This document shows, piece by piece, positions 8,714-17,116 of a DNA stretch of 64,000 nucleotides. The translations under genes were made by a program, and so were the position numbers. The notes beneath the pieces are model-generated. The model ran no database searches and was not told where the DNA came from. It saw only the letters and a program-made list of their open reading frames with translations. How positions within the stretch are numbered: the first letter of the stretch is position 1; every line of letters starts with the position of its first letter. Source of the stretch: Deltaproteobacteria bacterium (GTDB lineage Bacteria > Bdellovibrionota_B > Oligoflexia > Oligoflexales > Bog-1112). The stretch is taken from assembly GCA_016186945.1 (NCBI GenBank), contig JACPKR010000020.1:1-64000 (forward strand). Direction: 5' to 3'.

Positions 8714-9518
8714 CGTCAGCCTTGATCTTCATGGGAATTTTTCTTTCATCTGCTGAGAAAAATACAAAAATCCCACCTTTTTGTTCCAAGGCACCGACAA
8801 TTTTCGTAAGGACCTGAACCTTGAACGTATCGTATAACTTGCCGTTCAAGTTGATCTTATATTTCCCCAACACTTTAGAATAGTAGGGATAGACCTTGCC
8901 GTGGGAGTATATGTTGTACCGGATTTCCTTGACTGTATTGAGATCCTGCTTGCGAATCAGGTAGACGATGGAGTAGGCGTCAAGGATATCGTCGGGAATC
9001 TGATATTTCTTAAACTTGGGGCTGTCTTCGGTTATGTCCTTTTCGGTGATCGTGTTTTTTTTCGTATCAAAATAGACCTGATTTGAGGATCGGTATTTGT
9101 TCTCACGTTTATTCACCTCAAGAAACAGGGTTTCGTTGGATTCCAGGTCAAAATACCCCTCGGCGCTGTCTTTGATGACCAGAACCCACTTATACCAATC
9201 TGCGGAAATCGCAGCTAACTTGAAGGAGACGGCCCATCGACCATCAATCTTTTTAAGATCGCCTGTTTCCATCAGACACTTACCAATGAGGACATTGCTC
9301 ATGAAGGTGCGGTGATAGACCTTGTATTCGTATTTTTCCCCCAGTTCAAAGGGGTATCGTTTCTTGTCTGACAAGTTTGGGGTGGGACCCTTCACATCCT
9401 GAAATAGAAGGCGAGGGTTTTCATTCTCAACCTTCATTTCTGGAAGTTCAATCACACCCTCGGCGTTACTGGGAGAAGCCAGCAAGCTTATCAAAAGCAG
9501 GCTATAGATTGCATTCAT
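8676..9518 (-). CDS. DUF3108-type periplasmic protein
   Basis: A 280-residue protein with a 19-residue signal peptide (MNAIYSLLLISLLASPSNA). The mature part has the DUF3108 signature: YPFELGEKYEYKVY near the start, repeated beta strands, and a Ser/Ala-Asp-x-x-Lys-Ile-Pro element near the end (FSADERKIPMKIKADV). Such proteins are all-beta and predicted to work in the periplasm or at the outer membrane, but their role is unknown. The 3' end overlaps that of the convergent flavoprotein gene. Confidence 0.75.
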   Translation of the reverse strand: MNAIYSLLLISLLASPSNAEGVIELPEMKVENENPRLLFQDVKGPTPNLSDKKRYPFELGEKYEYKVYHRTFMSNVLIGKCLMETGDLKKIDGRWAVSFKLAAISADWYKWVLVIKDSAEGYFDLESNETLFLEVNKRENKYRSSNQVYFDTKKNTITEKDITEDSPKFKKYQIPDDILDAYSIVYLIRKQDLNTVKEIRYNIYSHGKVYPYYSKVLGKYKINLNGKLYDTFKVQVLTKIVGALEQKGGIFVFFSADERKIPMKIKADVKVGHFVADLIE

Positions 9519-9617
9519 ACCGCACCCTAGTGGAAATTATATCTTACCCCTGGAGGGGGGGGCTGAATCTATTTTACTACAAATCCAGGAAAATATTGGC
9601 CCTCGGTTTAATTTGAG

Positions 9618-9758
9618 GTAATGCGTAAGCCACTTGGGGCAAATAGGGAGAGGGGGGTTTGGGGGGGCGAGGGAACCGTCGCTCCCCCAAGGGATTTCTT
9701 GGAGGAACCAGCTGCGCAGTTTCCTCCAAACCACCTCCTTGCCCCAAGTGGCTTCGCA
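9618..9758 (+). mobile_element. R1 repeat, near full-length copy
   Basis: It begins GTAATGCGTAAGCC and ends GGCTTCGCA, so the terminal inverted repeats are about 20 bp with small changes. The interior has the G-run arm, GAGGGAACCGTCGCTCCC, and the core GGAGGAACCAGCTGCGCAG. It lies 42 bp upstream of the MFS gene start and must be in or beside its promoter. Confidence 0.9.
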
Positions 9759-9800
9759 CTTTCTTGGCTACGACAATAACACACAGGAAAACACTGCAAA

Positions 9801-11255
9801 ATGCGATCGATTCTCAGTCTACTTCTCATTTTTGTCTTGGCAGTCTCACCCATGCATGCGGACATCATGGCTGCGGATGAGTCAGGTCTGGGCGAGCAAT
9901 TTCCGGCGTTACAGGAGCCAGTACATTTCTCTGGAAACCCGACGAGAGATCTTGTCTTTATCACGATCTCCTACTTTGTCGGGTACATGCCTCTCGTTCT
10001 TATGCCTCCCACACTCAATCAAATGCCGAATGTGAGCAAGTCGCTCAAAGGTTTCATGACGGGTCTCCCTCCTGTTATTGCGGGAGTCTTAAGAATCATC
10101 ACAGGACGGCATACGGATCAAAAAGGGGGACGGGCTGCTTTTATCGTTCCTTTGGGCGTGAGTTTTGTTGGTTTGCTCGTCCTAGCTTCTTTCAACTATG
10201 CCTTGGGAGAAGAGGGGCTGAAAGAATTAACAGATGAAGATTGGGCGATCTTACTTATACCGATGGGGGGAGCTGTCCTTGCGGGTACAGGACTCAGTAC
10301 GTACTCAGTAGCTGCGGCTATGTCCTCATATTCAGGAAGCAAAGAAAGCGCAGCAGGACGTCAAGCTATTTCCGGTGGATTGGGAAATCTTGCCCCTGGT
10401 ATGGCCCTTCTTATGTTTTCGTTCCTGCTGAAGGTTCTTCCTCTCCATTACGCCTACTTCATAACAGCAGGTGTGGAACTGCTTGGTACTACGGGTGCAG
10501 TCTTGGGGCTAAATCCCTCACGTTATCACCAGCTACTTGCGCGCGGTCACGATGCGGAATCTGCCAGACAGATCGCGGAGACGCATGGGCAAGAGATGTT
10601 CCCGGACCTGACAACACCCTCCTTGCTGCATACGTTCTTGTTGAGAGACTTCGATGGGAAGGGAAAATTAATCCTGTTCAATCTTGTTATGGACTATATC
10701 GCAATCACGGGGACGTCGTTTGCATTGACGACCTTTCTTCCTCTGGCACTGAAAACACGAATGGGTTTCTCACCAGAATCGGCTCTTTTGTTGGGAGGGG
10801 TTTTTAGCATGGTAACAGCGTTGTCACGCGCCGGTTCAGGATTTCTTGCTTCCCGTTTTTTACATGGACACAACAAGTTGCTATCCTACGTGAGCCTTGC
10901 TGGGGTGGGTATTGGAGGGCTGGGCCTTTTTGCGTCTGGAACTTACGCTCCCACGGTCTTTGGCTTTGCGGTTCTGGTGGCTCTTTCTCAGGGACTGGGG
11001 AAATATGCTGTCGTGGGTCGGGTGAAAGACCTTCTACAAACGAGAATCGGTGTGGCCCTGGGATTTTTAGGCTGCTTCCCTTCTCTTCTTAGCCCGCTTC
11101 TGTCGGGAGCCATGGGGTCTCTCTCGCATCTTGATCAAAACGATGGGGGAGAGGAAGATTGGGGGGGCGTCTCCTGGGAATATCTTGTCCTTCCAGGGAC
11201 AGCTGTGCTTGCAATTGTCCTGAACCTTGCGACGCTCCCCCGTGCGAGTCGTTAG
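9801..11255 (+). CDS. MFS transporter, NarK (nitrate/nitrite)-like
   Basis: A 484-residue protein with an N-terminal signal-like hydrophobic stretch and about 12 membrane segments. Between helices 2 and 3 it has GVLRIITGRHTDQKGGR, resembling the NarK-family loop GxLxRxxxGxxxDrxGgR. No nitrate reductase genes are nearby and the nitrate-signature glycine repeats are not clearly preserved, so the substrate is open. An extra N-terminal segment of about 45 residues (ending near FPALQEPVHFSGN) is unusual for the family. The start ATG has only a weak, distant AGGA. Confidence 0.65.
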   Translation: MRSILSLLLIFVLAVSPMHADIMAADESGLGEQFPALQEPVHFSGNPTRDLVFITISYFVGYMPLVLMPPTLNQMPNVSKSLKGFMTGLPPVIAGVLRIITGRHTDQKGGRAAFIVPLGVSFVGLLVLASFNYALGEEGLKELTDEDWAILLIPMGGAVLAGTGLSTYSVAAAMSSYSGSKESAAGRQAISGGLGNLAPGMALLMFSFLLKVLPLHYAYFITAGVELLGTTGAVLGLNPSRYHQLLARGHDAESARQIAETHGQEMFPDLTTPSLLHTFLLRDFDGKGKLILFNLVMDYIAITGTSFALTTFLPLALKTRMGFSPESALLLGGVFSMVTALSRAGSGFLASRFLHGHNKLLSYVSLAGVGIGGLGLFASGTYAPTVFGFAVLVALSQGLGKYAVVGRVKDLLQTRIGVALGFLGCFPSLLSPLLSGAMGSLSHLDQNDGGEEDWGGVSWEYLVLPGTAVLAIVLNLATLPRASR

Positions 11256-11365
11256 TGGGCCTGCCTCGGCTTAAATTTGATTGAAATTGAGGAATATTTT
11301 GAGAATAAAACAAAATCTTACAATTAACCGCATCAGGGAGATGGCTCGGAGGATCGAATCAGAGA

Positions 11366-11394
11366 AGAGGGGGGGGAGGGAACCGTCGCTCCCC
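11366..11394 (+). repeat. R1 repeat fragment
   Basis: A short piece of the R1 G-rich arm: a run of guanines, then GAGGGAACCGTCGCTCCCC. It is fused directly to a decayed outer-membrane protein gene fragment. The rest of 11256-11480 shows no other gene. Confidence 0.6.
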
Positions 11395-11445
11395 TTGCCT
11401 GTTGGTGCAGATGCGACTCAGAAACTCGGCGTCGAAACTCCAAGA
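11394..11445 (-). pseudogene. Remnant of a beta-barrel gene (paralogue of the gene at 15788-17116)
   Basis: The plus-strand stretch TTGCCTGTTGGTGCAGATG plus CGAC is identical to 15858-15880, inside the 3' part of the beta-barrel gene, where the minus strand encodes VASAPTGK. Further similarity follows: minus-strand GAGTTTCGACGCCGAGTTTC here against GAATTTCGGTTCCGAGTTCC there, with about nine bases missing between the two blocks. The reading frame is broken and one side is cut by an R1 fragment. I read this as a dead second copy. Confidence 0.5.
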
Positions 11446-11480
11446 AAAAGAAATAGTTTTCTCGGTGAGATGACGATTCG

Positions 11481-12324
11481 CTAGATTAAAGCTTGCCTGA
11501 AGGATCTCGAAACAGCGCGATAGGCACCTTCAAACTCAGGTAGCTCAACCATCTGGTGCTTCAATCGTTTTTCCCATCCGATAGCGAGACGCTTCTTTTT
11601 TTTCTCCAATTGATCACTTGTTGGCATGAAGCGTTTCTTCTTGAAGAGGAGCTTTTTTTGCATGTTTTCGCTAAGATTGATCATGCTAACTCCTTCATTT
11701 GTAGTGAGATACCAGAGGTCGTAAAGATCTCTTGGTTCGCATCTTGCTGGGTCCAAAAGGGCCATGCTCTTTTCGAGAACAACCTCTTCCAATGCGTAAG
11801 CAAAAATCGAATTTGTGGGTGCTTCTGGAATATCATATTCTGCGTAAGTCTTGATCACTTGGCGTTCAACTGGAACATATATTAAAAGCTCTTGAACTGT
11901 GATATCAACTTTTACTTCTTTAGGTTTTGTGGCATCCGGTAATGGGCCTTTGTACCAAAGGTAGAATGTGTAGGAGTTTTGGTGAGTCTGATCATCAGGT
12001 CGGGAAAATCCAAATTCCACTCCGGAAGCGTCTTTAATTTGCCGGTAAACCTCTTCGAGACCAGTTAAGACTGGCTTCTTGGTCAATATTTCCTTTCAAA
12101 GTGAAATCGAGGTCTTCGGAAAAGCGATAGTCTTTAATGTAACAACGGCGAAGAGCAGTTCCACCCTTGAATATGAGGTTTTCTCGGATCTTACTTCGCG
12201 ATAAACCGGTCAGGAACCAAGCAAGGCAGTAATCTCTTTCCAAAACGTTTTCGGAGACGCGCTGGCCCCCAAACAGCTTGTGCAAGTTATTTGCTATGAG
12301 AGAAATTTTTTGTTGCGGAATCAT
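11481..12324 (-). pseudogene. abiEii: AbiEii-type nucleotidyltransferase toxin gene with an internal frameshift
   Basis: Two adjoining frames together make one DUF1814/AbiEii protein. The first (12324 down to about 12090) carries IFKGGTALRRCY and DYRFSEDLDFTLKGNI, the nucleotidyltransferase core. The second (about 12086 to 11481, roughly 200 residues) carries KVDITVQE, then ALEEVVLEKSMALL and RDLYDLWYLTT, the later family motifs. The frames switch near 12085-12095 within GGAAATATTGACC. All expected motifs survive, so this is a recent inactivation, a sequencing error, or less likely a programmed shift. In type IV toxin-antitoxin systems the toxin lies directly downstream of the antitoxin gene, as here (16-bp gap). 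Confidence 0.7.
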
Positions 12325-12340
12325 GGTTAATCAGCCTCCC

Positions 12341-13192
12341 CTAAGTGTTTCTTAGTGCCGCTAGCTCTTGCTCGGAGATGTTAAGTTGAATCTTCCAGGA
12401 AGATGTATATGGCCCTTCTTTGGGTAAACTAGGGTCCAGTAACTGGTACGTTGAGGTAAGACGACTTTTAAGCGGCTTCAGTGAATCCTCTGAAGCTATC
12501 TCATAGAACGAGCATAAAAAACCTAGCCTTCGATAGACAGCTCCCGACTCCAGTTTGAGGGCGTATTCTATCAGCTTTGGAATGTCGATCGCTGTGCGCT
12601 TGATCCATAAGCCTTTTGCGACTTCACCAATTCCACCGCAATAATCAGGTTGCTTCATCCCGTCAAGAACAGTGCGTTCTATATCGCTTACGAGAATAGA
12701 CTTGGTTTTTGTTCTCCAATCTTTTTCGAATCCAAAGAAGTGATCTGGTTTACATGTTACAAATCTGAATTCCGTTCCGTGAATATTGCGGGAGCGGAGA
12801 AATTTTGGAACCGTTGCAAAGACTTTGAACTGCGGTTGAGTTACCATTTGGTGTAATTCCATGGCTGAGCCGTGGGATATGAAATATTTCTCCGGCTCTT
12901 TCATGCAGCTAGCAGCAAGTTCCGCCATGATGATGAATGGATCACCTACATAGGTTGATTCTCGGCCTAGTTCAAATGGAACAAGTTGATACAAGCCTCC
13001 TTTAAGTCTTGTAACCAGACCTCTCTCAATAAGGCGGTCGACAAACCCCGCAGCTTCTTTTCCGTGAAGCTTTAAAAGTGAGGCGGCTTTTGGAACATCA
13101 AATATGTTCCATCCATTCTCTTGGAGGAGGGTGATAAATGTAGCCGACCGTTCTCCCAGGGTTTTTTGAGGCTTGTTATATATTGCATTCAC
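12341..13192 (-). CDS. abiEi: AbiEi-type antitoxin / transcriptional repressor
   Basis: About 283 residues from GTG at 13192. The N-terminal 75 residues form a winged helix (ENGWNIFDVPKAASLLKLHG, then VDRLIERGLVTRLKGGLYQL), as in AbiEi proteins. The C-terminal domain contains YFISHGSAMELHQM and the pattern SDIERTVLDGMKQPDYCGG typical of AbiEi/DUF6088-like antitoxins. It should repress its own promoter and neutralise the AbiEii toxin. The frame stays open upstream to a TTG at 13255, but that stretch holds a palindrome, so the GTG start is preferred. No strong ribosome site is seen. Confidence 0.75.
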   Translation of the reverse strand: MNAIYNKPQKTLGERSATFITLLQENGWNIFDVPKAASLLKLHGKEAAGFVDRLIERGLVTRLKGGLYQLVPFELGRESTYVGDPFIIMAELAASCMKEPEKYFISHGSAMELHQMVTQPQFKVFATVPKFLRSRNIHGTEFRFVTCKPDHFFGFEKDWRTKTKSILVSDIERTVLDGMKQPDYCGGIGEVAKGLWIKRTAIDIPKLIEYALKLESGAVYRRLGFLCSFYEIASEDSLKPLKSRLTSTYQLLDPSLPKEGPYTSSWKIQLNISEQELAALRNT

Positions 13193-13233
13193 TTTTACGC
13201 ACCGCAAGCAGAAAATAGCAGACAAAATATCAC

Positions 13234-13254
13234 TGAAGTTGTATCTCAACTTCA
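13234..13254. promoter_or_regulatory. Candidate operator of the AbiE locus (perfect inverted repeat)
   Basis: TGAAGTTG-TATCT-CAACTTCA is a perfect 8-bp inverted repeat, 42 bp upstream of the antitoxin start. Two imperfect direct repeats flank it (minus strand CTATTTTCTGCTT and CTATTTTCAGCTT, each followed by a GCGTAA). A -10-like TAAAAT lies at 13255-13260. AbiEi proteins of known systems bind inverted repeats in their promoters. The assignment is by position and symmetry only. Confidence 0.5.
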
Positions 13255-13353
13255 ATTTTACGCCTTAGAAGCTGAAAATAGAAGATGTTTTATAATTAAA
13301 AATGATTATCGATTCGGGCCTAGAAGTTCTGAAACGACTACAGACGATTCCAC

Positions 13354-15588
13354 TTAAGGCGCTTGGTTTAACAAAAATTGCAACATACGCTGCTGAAAAT
13401 AAAAGCCCTGCATTCGTTCGAAGGGTAGTTCCGAAATTTCATGAAAGCGCTCCTGTTCTTCCTGGAAACAATCTTGAAGAGATTCACCACCAGACAGATG
13501 CAATACACCTTCCGCAACCTCACCTGTGACCATGATAGATACGACCGATATTGCTGCCACCGCTGACAACCCTACGACTGCTTTTGTTAGGCCACCCTCT
13601 TGTCTAGGCCCTGCCGCTCTCCTTGCCTCTGCTACTTTGTACTCTTGCACAAACTTCTGCGCCCTGCTTTCTACCGAACCAGGCGTCGTGACCGGCAAAG
13701 TACCATGCCTTGAAAAATACCCCTCCCTGCCATACAGAACATCAAGCGATCGACCCGCTGCACACGAACAATTGTTCCCTAATTTTTTGTACTCTTTTCC
13801 GTAACCTCGTCCGCCCTTAGGCCCCCGTGTGTAGGTTTCAAAGAGGGCCTCGTGATAGCTCTCAAAGGGATCGGTCCAGAAAGCAGTTTTGAAGTTATCC
13901 CATGTCCAGGAACCAATATCAGCTCCATAACTCCTCTTTAATATAACCAATTTTTCCGATTTTATACTTTCAGAAAGTTCCACCAATTGTGTCTTGTGTT
14001 CAGAAACAAACTTTTTCCAGGCTTCGTCACCTGTTGGATCGAATTTGTAGTATCTTTTCAGGATGTCCTCGGGATTGGCAATATACCAAGGTTTTTTGTA
14101 GTTTACAAATTTATCCATCTCGACGTTTTCAGGAAGGAGAAGTGCCATTCTCATTTTGTTTTTTTGTTTGGCCATTTTTCCAAGAAGAGTCATTTCCTCC
14201 TCTTGACTTAGCGGTTTCAATTGTTGCGCGGATCGAACCTCGACGTCCAGATATTTCTGAAAATCGCCCTGGACCTCCGTTAAACTCTGTGTTTCTTTAC
14301 CTGTCGCCCAAAGTTTATATGGCTCCCATTTTTCGAACCACTTCTCATCGGCGCCTTGTCTTGTTTTCTTGGACGTCTCTGCATCCAAACGCCTCTCGAC
14401 TGCTTTTCGGACAAGTTTTTCAAATTCTCTGGAATTGAGTCGGCTAATCGACTCGGCTTCCTTCCAGCCCATCTTCGTTCCGATGCCTGATTTTAGTTTT
14501 TTTCTACTTGCTACTAGCTGGTCAACCTTTGTCTCAATGGGTATGTCTGCGTACTCCTTTCTATACCAGGCTTCAAAGCGACTCAAATCATCATCAGTAA
14601 GAGGGGGGAGTTCTGTCTCGAAATAACGAAATTTCTCATAAGTAAGTCCTCCGCGTTCTGCCCCATAAAAATCTTCTAGGAGTGAATCGCTCAAAGGCCA
14701 GGACACGTAGCGATAGAGATCGAAATTCCCCGTTTCGGGATTGAAGCGTTCGATTTTCACTGCCGCATGACCAGAGGCTTCTCCTGCTGTGAAGTAATCG
14801 AGAATACCCTTCTTATTAAAGTCTCGAGTTCCGGGTTCAAATATCTGTAATTCCGGGGGGGGGGGGGCGGCAAATTTGACGAATGTAACTCTAACATTTT
14901 GTTTCGCAGTGTATTCAAAACCGGCAAGTTCGAGTCCCGATCCAAAAAATTGCCTCAGATTTGCGACAAGATCAGGGTCGGATTCATTTTTATAAATCGA
15001 CGACAGGGAATTAATGACATCAGCCGGGTTGTTTCCAAGTAGCATTTCCAAAATCGCCAAATATCTTCCGTGAAACGAGCCTTCCAGGTCTTTTTGTTTT
15101 AGCCCCTGTTGGGTGACGCAGAGATCTAAATTTGTCTTGTGCTCAAGAAGCATCGCATACAGGGCGCTAGCTACAAATTTTCGATTTGTGTCTAATTCTC
15201 GTTCGTTGGTGAGGTATAATTCTGCACTTCTGTCCTGGTAAGGGTTCTGAGTAAAACTTGTTTTTCCTATCCATTGGGAGCATTTTCCTGACTCATCGAG
15301 TTGAGAGCAACTTAATACCTCAACTGTATAGTCGCCAGGTTTTAGCCCCTTCAGAGCATAGGTGTTCTCTGTGACAAGGTCGGAGGAGCAAGGCTCTTCG
15401 CCCGCTTTGCAAATTTGCAGAAGAAATCCATTTTCGTTATTTCCTACAATTGTCAGGTTATTGTATTGATAGCCATTTTCTGACACCTCACTAACCGAAA
15501 TTCCGAGTTTCGTTTGACGCCGATCCTGTTGGGTTGTCTTGCAAGAAACGAGTAAAAAAAGCATCAGGACTTGGATAAAAAAACTCAT
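13354..15588 (-). CDS. Large lipoprotein with a permuted papain-like (NlpC/P60/LRAT-type) motif pair
   Basis: A 744-residue protein. The lipobox LLVSC puts the lipidated cysteine at 16. A beta-rich region (about 30-120) is followed by a helical part. H274 lies in SGHAAVKIE, and much later NNCSCAAGRSL gives cysteines 607 and 609. A histidine-first, cysteine-later order with an NC motif is that of circularly permuted papain-fold enzymes (YiiX, LRAT, PPPDE). Residues about 310-600 would be a large charged helical insert. A hydrophobic stretch at about 665-690 may be a membrane segment. The catalytic assignment is inference. A 13-base G run inside the gene encodes part of AAPPPPE. Confidence 0.6.
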   Translation of the reverse strand: MSFFIQVLMLFLLVSCKTTQQDRRQTKLGISVSEVSENGYQYNNLTIVGNNENGFLLQICKAGEEPCSSDLVTENTYALKGLKPGDYTVEVLSCSQLDESGKCSQWIGKTSFTQNPYQDRSAELYLTNERELDTNRKFVASALYAMLLEHKTNLDLCVTQQGLKQKDLEGSFHGRYLAILEMLLGNNPADVINSLSSIYKNESDPDLVANLRQFFGSGLELAGFEYTAKQNVRVTFVKFAAPPPPELQIFEPGTRDFNKKGILDYFTAGEASGHAAVKIERFNPETGNFDLYRYVSWPLSDSLLEDFYGAERGGLTYEKFRYFETELPPLTDDDLSRFEAWYRKEYADIPIETKVDQLVASRKKLKSGIGTKMGWKEAESISRLNSREFEKLVRKAVERRLDAETSKKTRQGADEKWFEKWEPYKLWATGKETQSLTEVQGDFQKYLDVEVRSAQQLKPLSQEEEMTLLGKMAKQKNKMRMALLLPENVEMDKFVNYKKPWYIANPEDILKRYYKFDPTGDEAWKKFVSEHKTQLVELSESIKSEKLVILKRSYGADIGSWTWDNFKTAFWTDPFESYHEALFETYTRGPKGGRGYGKEYKKLGNNCSCAAGRSLDVLYGREGYFSRHGTLPVTTPGSVESRAQKFVQEYKVAEARRAAGPRQEGGLTKAVVGLSAVAAISVVSIMVTGEVAEGVLHLSGGESLQDCFQEEQERFHEISELPFERMQGFYFQQRMLQFLLNQAP
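14855..14867. repeat. G13 homopolymer inside the lipoprotein gene
   Basis: Thirteen consecutive guanines on the plus strand (cytosines in the coding strand) encode Ala-Ala-Pro-Pro-Pro-Pro near residues 240-245 of the lipoprotein. Tracts of this length slip readily during replication; gain or loss of one base would cut the protein after about one third. Confidence 0.9.
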
Positions 15589-15616
15589 GAGAGAACCTCC
15601 AGGAAGTAAACGGTTC

Positions 15617-15759
15617 GTAATGCGTAAGCCACTTGGGGCAAATAGGGAGAGGGGGGTTTGGGGGGGCGAGGGAACCGTCGCTCCCCCAAGGGATTTCTTG
15701 GAGGAACCAGCTGCGCAGTTTCCTCCAAACCACCTCCTTGCCCCAAGTGGCTTACGTAC
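15617..15759 (+). mobile_element. R1 repeat, full-length copy with probable target duplication
   Basis: It starts GTAATGCGTAAGCCACTTGG and ends CCAAGTGGCTTACGTAC, giving inverted ends of about 22 bp. The flanks are AACGGTTC (15609-15616) and AACGGTAT (15760-15767), six of eight bases identical, as expected for an aged 8-bp target duplication. It lies between two minus-strand genes. Confidence 0.85.
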
Positions 15760-15787
15760 AACGGTATCCCTTTTTATGGTATCCCAT

Positions 15788-17116
15788 CTAAAAATTCAAC
15801 GAAAGACTGGCACCAATCGCACGACTGGTGCCGCTTCCCGGAAAAAATGAGGTTTGCGTTTTGCCTGTTGGTGCAGATGCGACATCAAATTCCTCAGGAA
15901 CTCGGAACCGAAATTCCCCTTCTGAGCCAAAGCTTGCGGAAGCCCAGAGTTCGACGAGGATATATTTTTGAACATAAGTACGGCACGAAAGGCGAGATAG
16001 TCCACTGCCATCCACCAAATTCGTCAGCACATTGAAATAAAAAGTCGTTTCGTTCCAGAGACCAGGATTGGGAAGTACAAAAAGTAGCCCTGCGTAATGT
16101 TTTCCCAAGTAAAGAGGGTTCACTTGACCTTGCAGAAAGGAAAAAAGTTCCAGTTCTCTCGTTTCATATCCAAGACCATTATAAAAATACTCGAGGCCAA
16201 CCGTGAAAAAGTCTTCGTCCGAGTACTTGTAGGAATAAGTTACACCACCGACCGCTTGAGGTATCCATTCTTTTCTTCTTTCAAAGGTCTCAAAACCGCT
16301 GCCCGTTACGGGATTCCCTTCACCTTTATAAAATTTAGCTCGGTTCTGAGTGGAATAAACGAGTTCAGCATAAAAATCCACCGGTCCAACGCCAGAGGAC
16401 ACGTCACTTGCTAGCCTGACGGGGTTATTTGCACGTCCGTACCCGGAAAACGAAAGCTCCGTTTGCGCAAGCAGGAATTCAGCGCGAAGTGCCATGCCAG
16501 GTTCTTTATACGTTCCCAGGTCATCAAGGTGAAGAATTCCGTAAAAATTCGAACTTTCTTTCTCCCTGGGAAAGTGAATTTTGAACAGATCGCTGCCAAG
16601 TCTTTTGTCATAAGTTGCCAAGGGATCTCGAATACTTGCTGTAAGGAAATCGCTGGGATTCCAGAACCTCCCCACTCCCCACTTCACGTGCTGGCGCCCG
16701 TATGTCAAGAAAACACGTTTCTCAAGGCTTGTTTTAATCCATGCCTCATCAATATCCACTTTGAAAGTGGATCGCGACTTCGTTTTCTCAAGAGTTGGGT
16801 CAGGAACAAGAGTGCGTAGTCTTACAAAACCACGAACATCTTCATGAGGACGTGCGTCAATATAAGTGTCGAAAGTGCTGCGATGATCATACTGAACATC
16901 TTTGATTTTTTTCCCTTCGAGCCATTGAGCAAAAGTCTCGACCTCCAGGCGCCCACCAACGGAGGTCGTATCCCCGATTTCGTGAAAACGTAGAGGAGGG
17001 TTTAGCGGCTCTGTATTGCTTTCTCCAAAAATTTCCTCATCTCGGGGATCTTGGGAAAAAACTAGAGAATTGACAGCACAAAAAAAGAGGACGACCCAGA
17101 TTTTTCGCATTTTCAT
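15788..17116 (-). CDS. Outer-membrane beta-barrel protein
   Basis: A 442-residue protein with a signal peptide (MKMRKIWVVLFFCAVNSLVF, cleaved near SQ). The mature part has alternating amphipathic strands, aromatic girdles and a C-terminal phenylalanine (GASLSLNF), the usual outer-membrane insertion signal. The segment VFLTYGRQHVKWGVGRFWNP resembles DUF1302-like and alginate-export-like barrels. It is the last gene of the ABC operon: its ATG overlaps the stop of the LolA-like gene in an ATGA. It is probably the outer-membrane end of the export route. A dead fragment of a paralogue lies at 11394-11445. Confidence 0.75.
   Translation of the reverse strand: MKMRKIWVVLFFCAVNSLVFSQDPRDEEIFGESNTEPLNPPLRFHEIGDTTSVGGRLEVETFAQWLEGKKIKDVQYDHRSTFDTYIDARPHEDVRGFVRLRTLVPDPTLEKTKSRSTFKVDIDEAWIKTSLEKRVFLTYGRQHVKWGVGRFWNPSDFLTASIRDPLATYDKRLGSDLFKIHFPREKESSNFYGILHLDDLGTYKEPGMALRAEFLLAQTELSFSGYGRANNPVRLASDVSSGVGPVDFYAELVYSTQNRAKFYKGEGNPVTGSGFETFERRKEWIPQAVGGVTYSYKYSDEDFFTVGLEYFYNGLGYETRELELFSFLQGQVNPLYLGKHYAGLLFVLPNPGLWNETTFYFNVLTNLVDGSGLSRLSCRTYVQKYILVELWASASFGSEGEFRFRVPEEFDVASAPTGKTQTSFFPGSGTSRAIGASLSLNF

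Noticed and set aside
9577..9759. Open frames across R1 copies giving peptides such as VWRKLRSWFLQEIPWG or ARRWFGGNCAAGSSKK
   Set aside because: The same peptides recur at each R1 copy because the DNA repeats. They lack consistent starts and ribosome sites, and they fuse to different neighbours. They are not a protein family.
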